From NCBI GenBank assembly GCA_033813475.1, contig JAPXRP010000127.1:1-12393 (forward strand): a DNA stretch of 12,393 nucleotides. Direction: 5' to 3'. Numbering within the stretch: position 1 is the stretch's first letter; every line of letters begins with the position of its first letter. A program made the translations under genes and the position numbers. Positions 1 to 7,243 of the stretch are shown piece by piece. Source of the DNA: JAAYBR01 sp033813475. GTDB lineage: Bacteria > Hydrogenedentota > Hydrogenedentia > Hydrogenedentales > CAITNO01. Under the pieces are notes generated by a model. It had not been told where the DNA came from and did no database searches. It saw only the letters and a program-made list of their open reading frames with translations.

Positions 1-2
1 TT

Positions 3-1286
3 CTCGGGCTGCTGGGGCAGATTCCCCTGGTGGACACGCATGAGCACCTGTGGGAGGAGTCGCACCGGATCGGGGCGTTGACGGCGCCGGAGAAGTACGG
101 CCGCATCGCCGCGCCGGATTTCGGGATTCTCCTGAGCCATTACACGGACTCGGACCTCTGCTCCGCGGGGATGCCGTCCGACCTGCTCCAGAAGATCACC
201 TCGCCCTCCCTCTCGCCGAAGGAGAAGTGGGAGATCATCGCGCCGTGGTATCCCAAGGTGCGCAACACGGGCTATTTCCTGTGCCTGCGCGAGTCGCTGC
301 GCCTGCTCTACGGCGAGACCGACCTGACGGCGGACAATGTGGAGTCCGTGTCGGCGCAGATCCGCGCGGACATCCAGCCGGGCTTCTACGAGCGCCTGCT
401 GCGCAAGGTGGCGAACATTGACTACTGCCATGTGAACAGCCTGGAGGGCGAGGTGTTCATGAAGACGGAGATGCCGGACCTGCTGGCGCAGGACCTGAGC
501 TTCGTCGGCTTCTGCACGCTGGACGGCTGGAGGAAGAAGGCGGAGCTGGCGGACATCGAGGTGAACTCGCTGAAGGACTGGCACCAGGTCATTGACTGGT
601 GCTTCGAGCAGTACGGCCCGCAGGCGGTGGCCCTCAAGAACCAGATGGCCTACGGCCGCCGCCTCGACTTCGCCCCCGTGACGGCGGGCGAGGCGGAGAA
701 GCCCTTCGAGCGCCTGCTGGCGGACGGGAAGGACCTCACGGCCGACGAGCGCAAAATGGTCCAGGACCACCTGTTCCATTACTGCCTGAAGAAGGCGGCG
801 GAGTACCACCTGCCGGTCAAGCTGCACACGGGCTACTACGCGGGCCACGGGTCCATGCCGCTGGAGGGCGTGCGCCAGAACGCCGGGGACGTGTGCGGGC
901 TGCTGCGGGCCTACCCCAACGTGCGCTTCGACCTCTTCCACATCGGCTACCCCTACCAGGACGAGTACATCGCCCTGGCAAAGCAGTACCCCAACGCGTG
1001 GGTGGACATGTGCTGGGCGTGGATCATCAGCCCCGGGGCCTCGCGCCGCTTCCTCGCCGAGTTCCTGGTCACCGCGCCGGCGAACAAGGTGTTCGTCTTC
1101 GGCGGCGATTTCATCCCCGTGGAGATGGTGCCCGGCCACGCATCCATCGCCCGCCGGGGTGTGGCGCTGGTCCTGCGCGACCTGGTCGAAAGCGGCTGGC
1201 TCGCCGAGGCCGACGTCCCCGACATGGCCGAGCGCCTCATGCGCGGCAACGCCCACGACTTTTTCAAACACCCCGCGAGGGGATGA
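3..1286 (+). CDS. Amidohydrolase superfamily protein, uronate isomerase-like (5' partial)
   Basis: This is a metal-dependent TIM-barrel hydrolase or isomerase of the amidohydrolase superfamily. The reading frame is open to the left edge and the superfamily signature (IPLVDTHEHL, from about base 21) is preceded by more in-frame codons. The GTG at 30 lies inside this motif, so the true start is outside the window. Visible ligand candidates are the H-x-H pair (codons at 39 and 45), a His in KLHTG (825), a His in LFHIGYP (939) and an Asp in FGGDF (1107), which is the H-x-H / H / H / D set of the superfamily. The C-terminal half, with a conserved late Asp followed by a helical stretch ending NAHDFF, resembles uronate isomerase (UxaC/PF02614) and Amidohydrolase_2 proteins. 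No signal peptide can be judged. It lies 18 bases upstream of a secreted glycosidase-like gene, so a role in sugar-acid or glycan catabolism is inferred. The substrate is unknown. Confidence 0.85.
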   Translation, partial: LGLLGQIPLVDTHEHLWEESHRIGALTAPEKYGRIAAPDFGILLSHYTDSDLCSAGMPSDLLQKITSPSLSPKEKWEIIAPWYPKVRNTGYFLCLRESLRLLYGETDLTADNVESVSAQIRADIQPGFYERLLRKVANIDYCHVNSLEGEVFMKTEMPDLLAQDLSFVGFCTLDGWRKKAELADIEVNSLKDWHQVIDWCFEQYGPQAVALKNQMAYGRRLDFAPVTAGEAEKPFERLLADGKDLTADERKMVQDHLFHYCLKKAAEYHLPVKLHTGYYAGHGSMPLEGVRQNAGDVCGLLRAYPNVRFDLFHIGYPYQDEYIALAKQYPNAWVDMCWAWIISPGASRRFLAEFLVTAPANKVFVFGGDFIPVEMVPGHASIARRGVALVLRDLVESGWLAEADVPDMAERLMRGNAHDFFKHPARG

Positions 1287-1304
1287 CCCTTTCCGGAGAA
1301 CCCC

Positions 1305-3611
1305 ATGCACGCCGACACCTTCGCCGCCGCGGGCCTTCTGGCCGCCTGTCTGTTCTTCGCCGCCACTCCGGGAGCCCGGGCGGCCGAACCGCTCACGGTG
1401 CGCACGGCGCAGTATGAGCTGCGCCTCAACGGCGACACCGGGGACCTGGAGTCCTTCGCCGCCAACGGCCGCGAACTCATCCTGGCCTGCGGCGCGCCGC
1501 GCGCCCTGTTCACCCTCCGGTTTCGCGCCGCCGACGGCGCGCCGACCGACCTGTCCGCCCTGTCGGCGCGGGCCTTCTCCGCCGCGCGCGAGGAGACGGA
1601 CGGCGAGACGCGGCTGGTCCTCGCCTGCACGGAGCTGGACGGGCGGCCGGTGGACGTGCGGGTGACGGTGCGCTGCCCCCACAACGAGCCCACGACCTAC
1701 TGGTCCCTGTCACTGACCAACGGCACGGGGCTCCGGCTGGACCACATAGACTTCCCCACGGTGGTCACGCCGGACGACCTCGTGGCGACGGGCGGCGACG
1801 CGCGCGTCTTCTGGCCGGGCATGGAGGGCGTGGTGGTCGAGGACCTGTCGCTGCGCGAGGGGTTCTGGTGGAAGTGGCGGCCCATCGAGCACCCGACCAT
1901 GGGCTGGATCGGCCTGTACCCCTCGTCCTGCCCCATGCAATTCATGGCCTACTACGGCCGCGAGGCAGGGCTGTATCTCGCCGCGCACGACCCGGAGAGC
2001 CACCCCAAGGGCGTCGAGTACCACCCCCACCCGCAGGGCGGCATCTTCCTCGACTACCGCCTCTTCCCCGGCGGTGTGATCGCGCGCGAGTACGCCATGC
2101 CCTATGAGATGGCCCTGGGCGCCTTCACCGGCGACTGGCACGACGCCGCCGAGCGCTACCGCGCCTGGCTGGAAACGTCGGCCATGCCGCGCCCGCCCCG
2201 GCTGGCGGAAAACCCCGCCCTGCCCGACTGGTTCCAGGAGTCGCCCATCGTGGTCACCTACCCGGTGCGCGGCACGAAGGACCTCGGCGACATGGCGCCG
2301 AACGAGTACTTCCCCCACACGAAGGCGCTCCCGGCGCTGGAGTCCCTGTCCAAACAGTTCGACAGCAAAGTGCTCGCCCTGCTCATGCACTGGGAGGGCA
2401 GCGCGCCGTGGTCGCCGCCCTACGTCTGGCCGCCCTACGGCGGCACGGAGGATTTTTCCGGCTTCGTGGAGGCCCTGCACGCCGCGGGCAACCTTGCGGG
2501 ACTCTACGCCAGCGGCACAGGCTACACCATCCGCAGCAACACGGACCCCTCGTTCACGAAGGAGGAGGAGTTCGAGGACCTCCACCTCGTGGACATCGTG
2601 GCGCGCGCGCCCGACGGCACGCCCGCGGAGAACGGCGTGTGCGCGGGGCCCAACGCCCAGCGCATCGGCTACGACATGTGCCCGGCGAACGAATGGGTGA
2701 AGGACACGGTCGCCCGCGAGGTCGCCAAAATCCTCCCCTCCGGCGTGGACTACCTCCAGTACTTTGACCAGAACCTCGGCGGGGCCTGCTACCGCTGCTA
2801 CGCGACAACCCATGGCCACGCGCCCGGCCCCGGCCTCTGGCAGAACGCCGCCATGGCGGACATCTACCGGCGCATCCAGGAGCTGGTCGCCCGGAGCGGA
2901 CGCAGGGTGCTCATCGGGTGCGAGGCCGCCGCCGCCGAGCCCTTCATCCCCTACCTGCTCTTCAACGACAACCGGTTCCACCTGAACCTGCACGCCGGAA
3001 CGCCCGTGCCCGCCTACGCCTACGTCCACCACGAGCACCTGAACAACTTCATGGGCAACCAGAACGGCGTGAGCGCGTTTGTGGACATTCCCCGCTCCCC
3101 GCTCAACCTGCACCAGCGCGTGGCCCTGTCCTTTGTCCAGGGCGACTTCCTGACGGCGGTGCTCAAGGGCGGCGGGAAGCTCTGCTGGGAGTGGGGCGGC
3201 TCGTGGGACGCCGAGGGCCCGGACCATGACTCCGTGGCGGCGCTCATGCGCAACCTGAACGCCTGGCGGCGCGGCGCGGGCAAGCCCTACCTTCTCTATG
3301 GCCGCATGCTCAAGCCCTTCCCCGTCGCCGGCGATTACGAGATTCCGATAATCACCCCGCGGGACCAGCGCATCCCGTTCCGGTCGGTGTTCACCACCCG
3401 CTGGCAGGCGGGAGGCAAGACCGCCCAGGTGCTGGTCAACTACACGCCGGAACCGCAGCGCGTGACCCTGCTCTGCGGAGAGGCGGCGGGCCGCGCCGTG
3501 CTGTTCACCACCCCCCGCGCGGCGGGAACCGCCGCGTCCACGGCGGGGGCCGACGGTCTGGCGCTGGAACTTTCGCCCCTCAACGCCGTATTGGTGGAGT
3601 GGGGGGAGTGA
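1305..3611 (+). CDS. Secreted putative glycoside hydrolase, DUF6259-like
   Basis: This encodes 768 residues. The ATG is preceded by GGAG at 1295-1298 with a 6-base spacer. Residues 1-26 look like a Sec signal peptide (hydrophobic 7-21, then ARA before Ala27), so the protein is probably exported. Residues about 30-270 read as a beta-rich N-terminal domain of the kind seen in glycosidases acting on polysaccharides. Residues about 300-640 read as a TIM-barrel-like region with many aromatic motifs. From memory the nearest family is DUF6259, whose activity is uncharacterised. Candidate catalytic acids are Asp488 (in YLQYFDQN, followed by a Cys/His-rich segment ending HGHAPGPG) and Glu540 (in IGCEAAAAEP). 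These are inferred from position at predicted strand ends and are not proven. Residues about 670-768 look like a C-terminal beta-sandwich. It is probably cotranscribed with the upstream amidohydrolase and the downstream GH36-like gene. I recognise the family type but not the substrate. Confidence 0.8.
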   Translation: MHADTFAAAGLLAACLFFAATPGARAAEPLTVRTAQYELRLNGDTGDLESFAANGRELILACGAPRALFTLRFRAADGAPTDLSALSARAFSAAREETDGETRLVLACTELDGRPVDVRVTVRCPHNEPTTYWSLSLTNGTGLRLDHIDFPTVVTPDDLVATGGDARVFWPGMEGVVVEDLSLREGFWWKWRPIEHPTMGWIGLYPSSCPMQFMAYYGREAGLYLAAHDPESHPKGVEYHPHPQGGIFLDYRLFPGGVIAREYAMPYEMALGAFTGDWHDAAERYRAWLETSAMPRPPRLAENPALPDWFQESPIVVTYPVRGTKDLGDMAPNEYFPHTKALPALESLSKQFDSKVLALLMHWEGSAPWSPPYVWPPYGGTEDFSGFVEALHAAGNLAGLYASGTGYTIRSNTDPSFTKEEEFEDLHLVDIVARAPDGTPAENGVCAGPNAQRIGYDMCPANEWVKDTVAREVAKILPSGVDYLQYFDQNLGGACYRCYATTHGHAPGPGLWQNAAMADIYRRIQELVARSGRRVLIGCEAAAAEPFIPYLLFNDNRFHLNLHAGTPVPAYAYVHHEHLNNFMGNQNGVSAFVDIPRSPLNLHQRVALSFVQGDFLTAVLKGGGKLCWEWGGSWDAEGPDHDSVAALMRNLNAWRRGAGKPYLLYGRMLKPFPVAGDYEIPIITPRDQRIPFRSVFTTRWQAGGKTAQVLVNYTPEPQRVTLLCGEAAGRAVLFTTPRAAGTAASTAGADGLALELSPLNAVLVEWGE

Positions 3612-3613
3612 CG

Positions 3614-3661
3614 GCGCGGCGGGCCGCGCGACGGTTTGAGGGTTTTCCGCCCGGGACGGGC
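3614..3661 (+). repeat. Two short GC-rich hairpins between the two glycosidase genes
   Basis: In the 64-base gap there is a hairpin at 3614-3629 (6-bp stem GCGCGG/CCGCGC, loop CGGG) and a second at 3649-3661 (GCCCG, loop GGA, CGGGC). The second ends two bases before the Shine-Dalgarno GGGAGGA at 3663-3669. Neither has an adjacent T-tract, so neither is a convincing intrinsic terminator. They could protect processed mRNA ends or tune translation of the downstream gene; that is inference. Confidence 0.45.
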
Positions 3662-3675
3662 AGGGAGGACGAGTC

Positions 3676-6063
3676 ATGACCAGCCGTTTCTTTGGGTTCC
3701 GCCGGGCCATGTGCGCGGCGCTTGTCCTGCTGCTGTGCGACGCCGCCGGGGCCCAGACGGTCCGGCTGCGCGCCGGACAGCGCACCATCACCACGGACCG
3801 TTACCAGGTGGTGGTCCAGAAGAACGGCCAGGTCAACGTGGCTCTCCCCAACGGCGAGCTTCTCTGCGAGAACGCCCTGCCCGCCGTGTTGTTCGCGGGG
3901 GAGGAGGAGGCGGAGTCCCTGGGACTGCGCGCCGGGGACGCCGAGCGGATGACCGTCTCGGACCCCCTCGGACAGGGCCAGGGCTTCATCTTCTCCGGCG
4001 AGGACGGCGAGTGGCACCTCCGCACCTATCCAGGAAAGCCCTTCCTCACGGTCAAAATGGTCTACCGCAACACGGGCAAGAAGCCCGTGCGCGTGGCGCG
4101 GCTGTCGCCGTGGACCGTCGGAACGCTCCGCAAGGGCGCGTGCATCCTCGGCCCGCAGGCCGCCCAGACCCTCGTGCTGGACAACGGCTCCCTCTTCCGC
4201 GACTTCAACGACTACGCCAGGGTGGCGCGGGGCGGCGCGGAGCGCGCAGGGTGGAACCTGGCCGCGCACAACCCCGTCTCGGGGCGCACGCTCATCGCGG
4301 GCTTTCTCACCCACGACCGGGCGTGGACCGAGCTGTCCCTGACCCGCAGCGAAGAGGCCGCCGAGAACGCCTTTGACCGCCTCGCATGCGACTGCGTGTA
4401 CGACCCCCCGCTGGAAGTGGCCCCGGGCGGCGAGCTGGCCTCGGAAACCCTCTATCTTGCCGTTGCCGAGACCAACCCGCTGACGGGGCTGGACCGCTTC
4501 GGCCGCGCGGCGGCGGCGGTCAACGGCGTCCCCGGCGCGCCCGCCTTCCTCCCCCACGGCTGGGACCCCTGGAGCACGAAGCTCCACAAGAACATCACCG
4601 AGCAGAACATGCTTGAGAATCTGGACGCCCTCGACCGCACGCTGAAACCCCACGGCTGGACGCATTTCGCCCTCGATGCGGGCTGGGAGCGGGAGCTGGG
4701 CGACTGGGAGGCCCATCCGGAGAAGTTTCCACGCGGCATGAAGTTCATGGCCGACGAAATCCACCGGCGCGGCATGACCGCCAGCCTCTGGCTCAACCCC
4801 TTCGCCGTCGCCCGCGGCAGCCAGACCGCCAGGGAGCACCCCGGCTGGCTCGTGGAGGCGCGCCCCGGCGTGGGCAGGATGCTGGTCGGCGACGACACGC
4901 TGCTCCTCGACGTGACCAAGCCGGAGGTGCGGGAGCACATCGCGGGCGTCGCCCGCCGCATCACGGAGGAGTGGGGCTACGACGCCATCGTCGAGGCCGA
5001 CTTTGTCTACTTCCTCCTCATGGCCAAGCCGAACCCCGGCGACAACCTGACGGACGTGGAGCGCCTGCGCCTGGGCATGGAGGCCCTGCGCGCCGGCATG
5101 CGGAAGGGGGCCTTCCTCCTCACAATGACCCCGCAGCCCGTGAACGGCGTCCTCGCGGAGGGCGTGCGCACGGGCCGCGACTGCGACCCCGTCTGGAAGT
5201 CCGACAACCTCCAGAAGAACTGGGGCGCCGTGGACACCCTCACCAACGCGATCCGCCGCTTCTATGTCGCGCCCCATCTCTATCTGCCCGACCAGGACTG
5301 CGCCTTTTTCGGCCACGAGGAAACGATGAAGCGGTGGAACGCCCTTGACAAGCCGCGCCTCACCCGCGACCAGGGCATCGCGTGGCTCACCGGCGCGGCC
5401 CTCACCGGCGGGGTGGTCAAGATTGGCGACGCCTTCGCCGACCTGACGCCGGACCAGGTGGACATTCTTCGCCGCCTCCTGCCCGTGCCGCCGAACCCCG
5501 CGCGGCCCGTGGACCTCTTTCAGGAGGAGTCCCCCGCCGTGTGGTTCCTGCCCCTGCGCAACGGCGAAGAGAGGTGGTATCTCCTGGCCCTGTTCAACTG
5601 GGCGGCCGACTCCCCGCGCACCCACGACCTCTCCCTTTCCGCCCTGGGCCTGGACGCAAAGGCCTATCACACCGTCTATGACTTCTGGGCGGGGCGCTAC
5701 CTGGGCCGCGTGGAGGGCGCCCTCCGGGCGGAGACCGCCCCCGCCGGCGTGCGCCTCTTTGGCCTGCGCCCCGACGAGGGCCGCCCCCAGTTTGTCGCGT
5801 CGGACAACCATCTCTGCATGGGCGCCCTCGACCAGCGCGGCCTTGCCTGGGACCCCGCCACCGGCATGCTCAGCGCCGCGTTCAACACCGTCGCGGGCAC
5901 CCCGTACACCCTGACCTTCCTCTGTCCCGAGCCGTGGCGGCCCGGGGAGGCCCTGGTGAACGGCGCGCCCGCGCCCCTGGCGCAGGACGGTCCCGCGGTC
6001 AGCCTGCGGTTCACCTCCGCAGAAACCGGAGAGACCCGCTGGTCTGTCAGCTTCACCCGCTGA
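3676..6063 (+). CDS. Secreted GH36/melibiase-like glycoside hydrolase
   Basis: This encodes 795 residues. The ATG follows a strong Shine-Dalgarno GGGAGGA (3663-3669) with 6-base spacing. Residues 1-26 form a Sec signal peptide (R4, R9, R10, hydrophobic core 11-21, AGA before Gln27). A beta-sandwich N-terminal domain (about 30-285) precedes a TIM barrel (about 290-600) and a C-terminal beta domain, the layout of clan GH-D (GH27/GH36/GH31-related) enzymes. Clan-like motifs are HGWDPW (294-299), LDAGW ending at Trp337 followed by GDWE, a KFP.G.K segment, and SLWLNP. The predicted nucleophile is Asp442 in the strand motif VEADF. The predicted acid/base is Asp502 in R498-TGR-D502, matching the family R-x-S/G-x-D pattern. 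The Lys normally two residues before the nucleophile is Glu440. Alpha-galactosidase-like retaining chemistry is inferred, but the Lys-to-Glu change leaves the sugar specificity open. It is probably the last gene of the carbohydrate operon. Confidence 0.85.
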   Translation: MTSRFFGFRRAMCAALVLLLCDAAGAQTVRLRAGQRTITTDRYQVVVQKNGQVNVALPNGELLCENALPAVLFAGEEEAESLGLRAGDAERMTVSDPLGQGQGFIFSGEDGEWHLRTYPGKPFLTVKMVYRNTGKKPVRVARLSPWTVGTLRKGACILGPQAAQTLVLDNGSLFRDFNDYARVARGGAERAGWNLAAHNPVSGRTLIAGFLTHDRAWTELSLTRSEEAAENAFDRLACDCVYDPPLEVAPGGELASETLYLAVAETNPLTGLDRFGRAAAAVNGVPGAPAFLPHGWDPWSTKLHKNITEQNMLENLDALDRTLKPHGWTHFALDAGWERELGDWEAHPEKFPRGMKFMADEIHRRGMTASLWLNPFAVARGSQTAREHPGWLVEARPGVGRMLVGDDTLLLDVTKPEVREHIAGVARRITEEWGYDAIVEADFVYFLLMAKPNPGDNLTDVERLRLGMEALRAGMRKGAFLLTMTPQPVNGVLAEGVRTGRDCDPVWKSDNLQKNWGAVDTLTNAIRRFYVAPHLYLPDQDCAFFGHEETMKRWNALDKPRLTRDQGIAWLTGAALTGGVVKIGDAFADLTPDQVDILRRLLPVPPNPARPVDLFQEESPAVWFLPLRNGEERWYLLALFNWAADSPRTHDLSLSALGLDAKAYHTVYDFWAGRYLGRVEGALRAETAPAGVRLFGLRPDEGRPQFVASDNHLCMGALDQRGLAWDPATGMLSAAFNTVAGTPYTLTFLCPEPWRPGEALVNGAPAPLAQDGPAVSLRFTSAETGETRWSVSFTR

Positions 6064-6150
6064 CCCCCTGGCGGGGAATGGAACAGGCCCCCCCCGGGTG
6101 TTACCCCCATATCGGGGCGTGAGACGACCCCGGAACCGGAGGACAACAGC

Positions 6151-6657
6151 ATGGCCTCTGTTACGCTCATTTACGGGACCACCATGGGCTCCACCGGCGA
6201 GGTGGCGGAACTCCTCGCGCGCGAGCTGGGCGATGTGGATGTGCGCGATGTCAGCAGCGTGACGCCGGACGATTTCCTCGCGGCGGACCTGCTGGTGCTC
6301 GGCACCCCCACCTGGGACGACGGCGACCTCCAGCAGGATTGGGTTTCTTTCCTTCCCAAAATGGACGGAATGGACCTCACCGGCAGGAAGGTGGCGCTGT
6401 TTGGGCTCGGAAACGCCTTCAGTTTCCCCGGCCAGTTCGCCAACGGCCTGGGAAAGCTCTACCGAAAAGTCGTCGAATGCGGCGCGACGGTCGTCGGTTT
6501 CTGGCCCGTGGACGGCTACACCTTCCACGCGTCGGACGCCGCGGTGGACGGGCGCTTCTGCGGCCTGGTCCTCGACCAGGAAAACGACCCCGCGAAGACC
6601 CCCGAACGCGTCCGGGCCTGGGCCGCCCAGATCCGGGGGGAGTCCGGGCTGGCATAG
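6151..6657 (+). CDS. Flavodoxin, long-chain type
   Basis: This encodes 168 residues. The ATG is preceded by GGAGGA (6138-6143) with a 7-base spacer. It is a cytoplasmic FMN-binding one-electron carrier. The phosphate-binding loop is at residues 9-15 (GTTMGST), the first FMN loop is TPTWDDGDLQQDW (52-64) with Trp55 as the likely stacking residue, and the second is GLGNAFSFP (85-93). The long-chain insertion is evident at 114-147: VVGFWPVDGYTF is followed by CGLVLDQEN, a segment diagnostic of FldA/NifF-type flavodoxins. Length is usual for the family. Unusual points are Met12 where most P-loops have Thr, Ser14 where Asn is common, and Phe92 where Tyr usually stacks on the flavin. No nif, reductase or radical-enzyme gene is nearby, so the redox partner cannot be named. 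I see no strong promoter in the 87-base gap after the GH36-like gene, so read-through from that operon is possible. Confidence 0.93.
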   Translation: MASVTLIYGTTMGSTGEVAELLARELGDVDVRDVSSVTPDDFLAADLLVLGTPTWDDGDLQQDWVSFLPKMDGMDLTGRKVALFGLGNAFSFPGQFANGLGKLYRKVVECGATVVGFWPVDGYTFHASDAAVDGRFCGLVLDQENDPAKTPERVRAWAAQIRGESGLA

Positions 6658-6694
6658 CCCCCTCCCCTTTCCGCAGCCCAAAGCCGCGCAAAGA

Positions 6695-6723
6695 TTGACT
6701 GGGCGGGGGATGGCTGGTATACT
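6695..6723 (+). promoter_or_regulatory. Sigma-70-type promoter of rpsU
   Basis: A -35 element TTGACT (6695-6700) and a -10 element TATACT (6718-6723) are separated by exactly 17 bp. Each differs from the bacterial housekeeping consensus at one position. Transcription would start near 6730, leaving a leader of about 125 nt before the rpsU GTG. It is the best promoter match I found in the window and lies in a stretch without a gene. Confidence 0.85.
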
Positions 6724-6729
6724 GTCTTC

Positions 6730-6855
6730 CCCTGCCGGGACGGGCTGTCCATTCCGGCGGAAAGGAAGCACTGTCCGGCCCCCATGCCGGCAACCATGCG
6801 GCGGGCGAGAACCAGCCAGGCCGTAATCCCACTACAGAGGGGAGGTTGAGCATAA
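6730..6855 (+). promoter_or_regulatory. rpsU: Structured 5' leader of rpsU
   Basis: The leader of about 125 nt holds complementary pentamers that can pair in two ways: GCCGG at 6734-6738 and 6786-6790, CCGGC at 6754-6758 and 6775-6779. The short hairpins would be 6734-6758 and 6775-6790, and the outer copies could pair instead. A purine-rich Shine-Dalgarno stretch (GAGGGGAGG, 6837-6845) follows. Ribosomal protein genes often have regulated leaders. I know of no specific bS21 leader family that this matches, so regulation is inferred only from length and pairing. Confidence 0.4.
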
Positions 6856-7041
6856 GTGACCAAGGTTCGCGTAAAGACCGATGAGCCCTTCGAGAAGGCC
6901 CTGCGGCGCTTCAAAAAGAAGTGCAACAAGGAAGGCCTGATGCAGCGGCTCAAGGAACTGACCTATTTCGAGAAGCCTTCGGACCGCCGGCGCCGCCGTC
7001 TGGCCAAGGCGATCTCCCGCGCCGTCCTGGAGGAGACCTGA
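6856..7041 (+). CDS. rpsU: 30S ribosomal protein bS21
   Basis: This encodes 61 residues, slightly shorter than the usual 58-71 residue range's upper end. bS21 is a small basic protein of the 30S platform, close to the anti-Shine-Dalgarno end of 16S rRNA, and helps in translation initiation. The family core is clear: KVRVKTDEPFEKALRRFKKKC at the N-terminus, the YFEKPSDRRRRR turn around residues 37-48, and a basic C-terminal helix. The start is the GTG at 6856: an in-frame TAA (6853-6855) lies immediately upstream, so no earlier start is possible, and GGAGG at 6841-6845 sits 10 bases away. It forms a single-gene transcription unit with its own promoter and intrinsic terminator. Several other genes here also carry strong GGAGG-type sites, so the organism appears to use ordinary Shine-Dalgarno initiation. 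Confidence 0.95.
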   Translation: MTKVRVKTDEPFEKALRRFKKKCNKEGLMQRLKELTYFEKPSDRRRRRLAKAISRAVLEET

Positions 7042-7078
7042 GCGGCGCGCACGGCATGCCGTTTATCCACGCGTTTTC

Positions 7079-7110
7079 GGAAGCCTCCCTCGACGGGAGG
7101 CTTCCTTTTT
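7079..7110 (+). terminator. Rho-independent terminator of rpsU
   Basis: A perfect 11-bp stem (7079-7089 with 7095-7105), a 5-nt loop TCGAC and an immediate run of five T (7106-7110) lie 37 bases after the rpsU stop. It is a textbook intrinsic terminator and separates rpsU from the propeller gene downstream. Confidence 0.95.
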
Positions 7111-7243
7111 GCTGTCCGGCCGCGCCCGCTGAAACTCAACAACGGCGGAACGGGTCGGACTGGCGGGGCGCGCGCCCCGCGCGCTTCCGGCGCGGCGACT
7201 CCCGCCGGAGGCTGAACATCAACCCAGTCAAGGAGCCGAGACC

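Noticed and set aside
1338..1349. Lipobox-like LAAC (residues 12-15) in the DUF6259-like protein
   Set aside because: The segment before it lacks any Lys/Arg and is very short; a standard signal peptide ending ARA fits better.
1710..3794. Minus-strand open frame of about 690 codons antisense to the DUF6259-like gene
   Set aside because: Composition is Val/Gly/Arg-rich and repetitive, with no family motif; the + strand gene is convincing.
3580..6771. Minus-strand open frame of about 1060 codons antisense to the GH36-like and flavodoxin genes
   Set aside because: It spans two well-supported + strand genes, is rich in Gly/Ala/Arg/Val without domain patterns, and arises from few stops on the reverse of G/C-ending codons.
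7165..7178. 14-bp palindrome GGGGCGCGCGCCCC before the propeller gene
   Set aside because: Pure G/C palindromes arise easily in this composition, it has no loop for an RNA stem and no promoter lies next to it.
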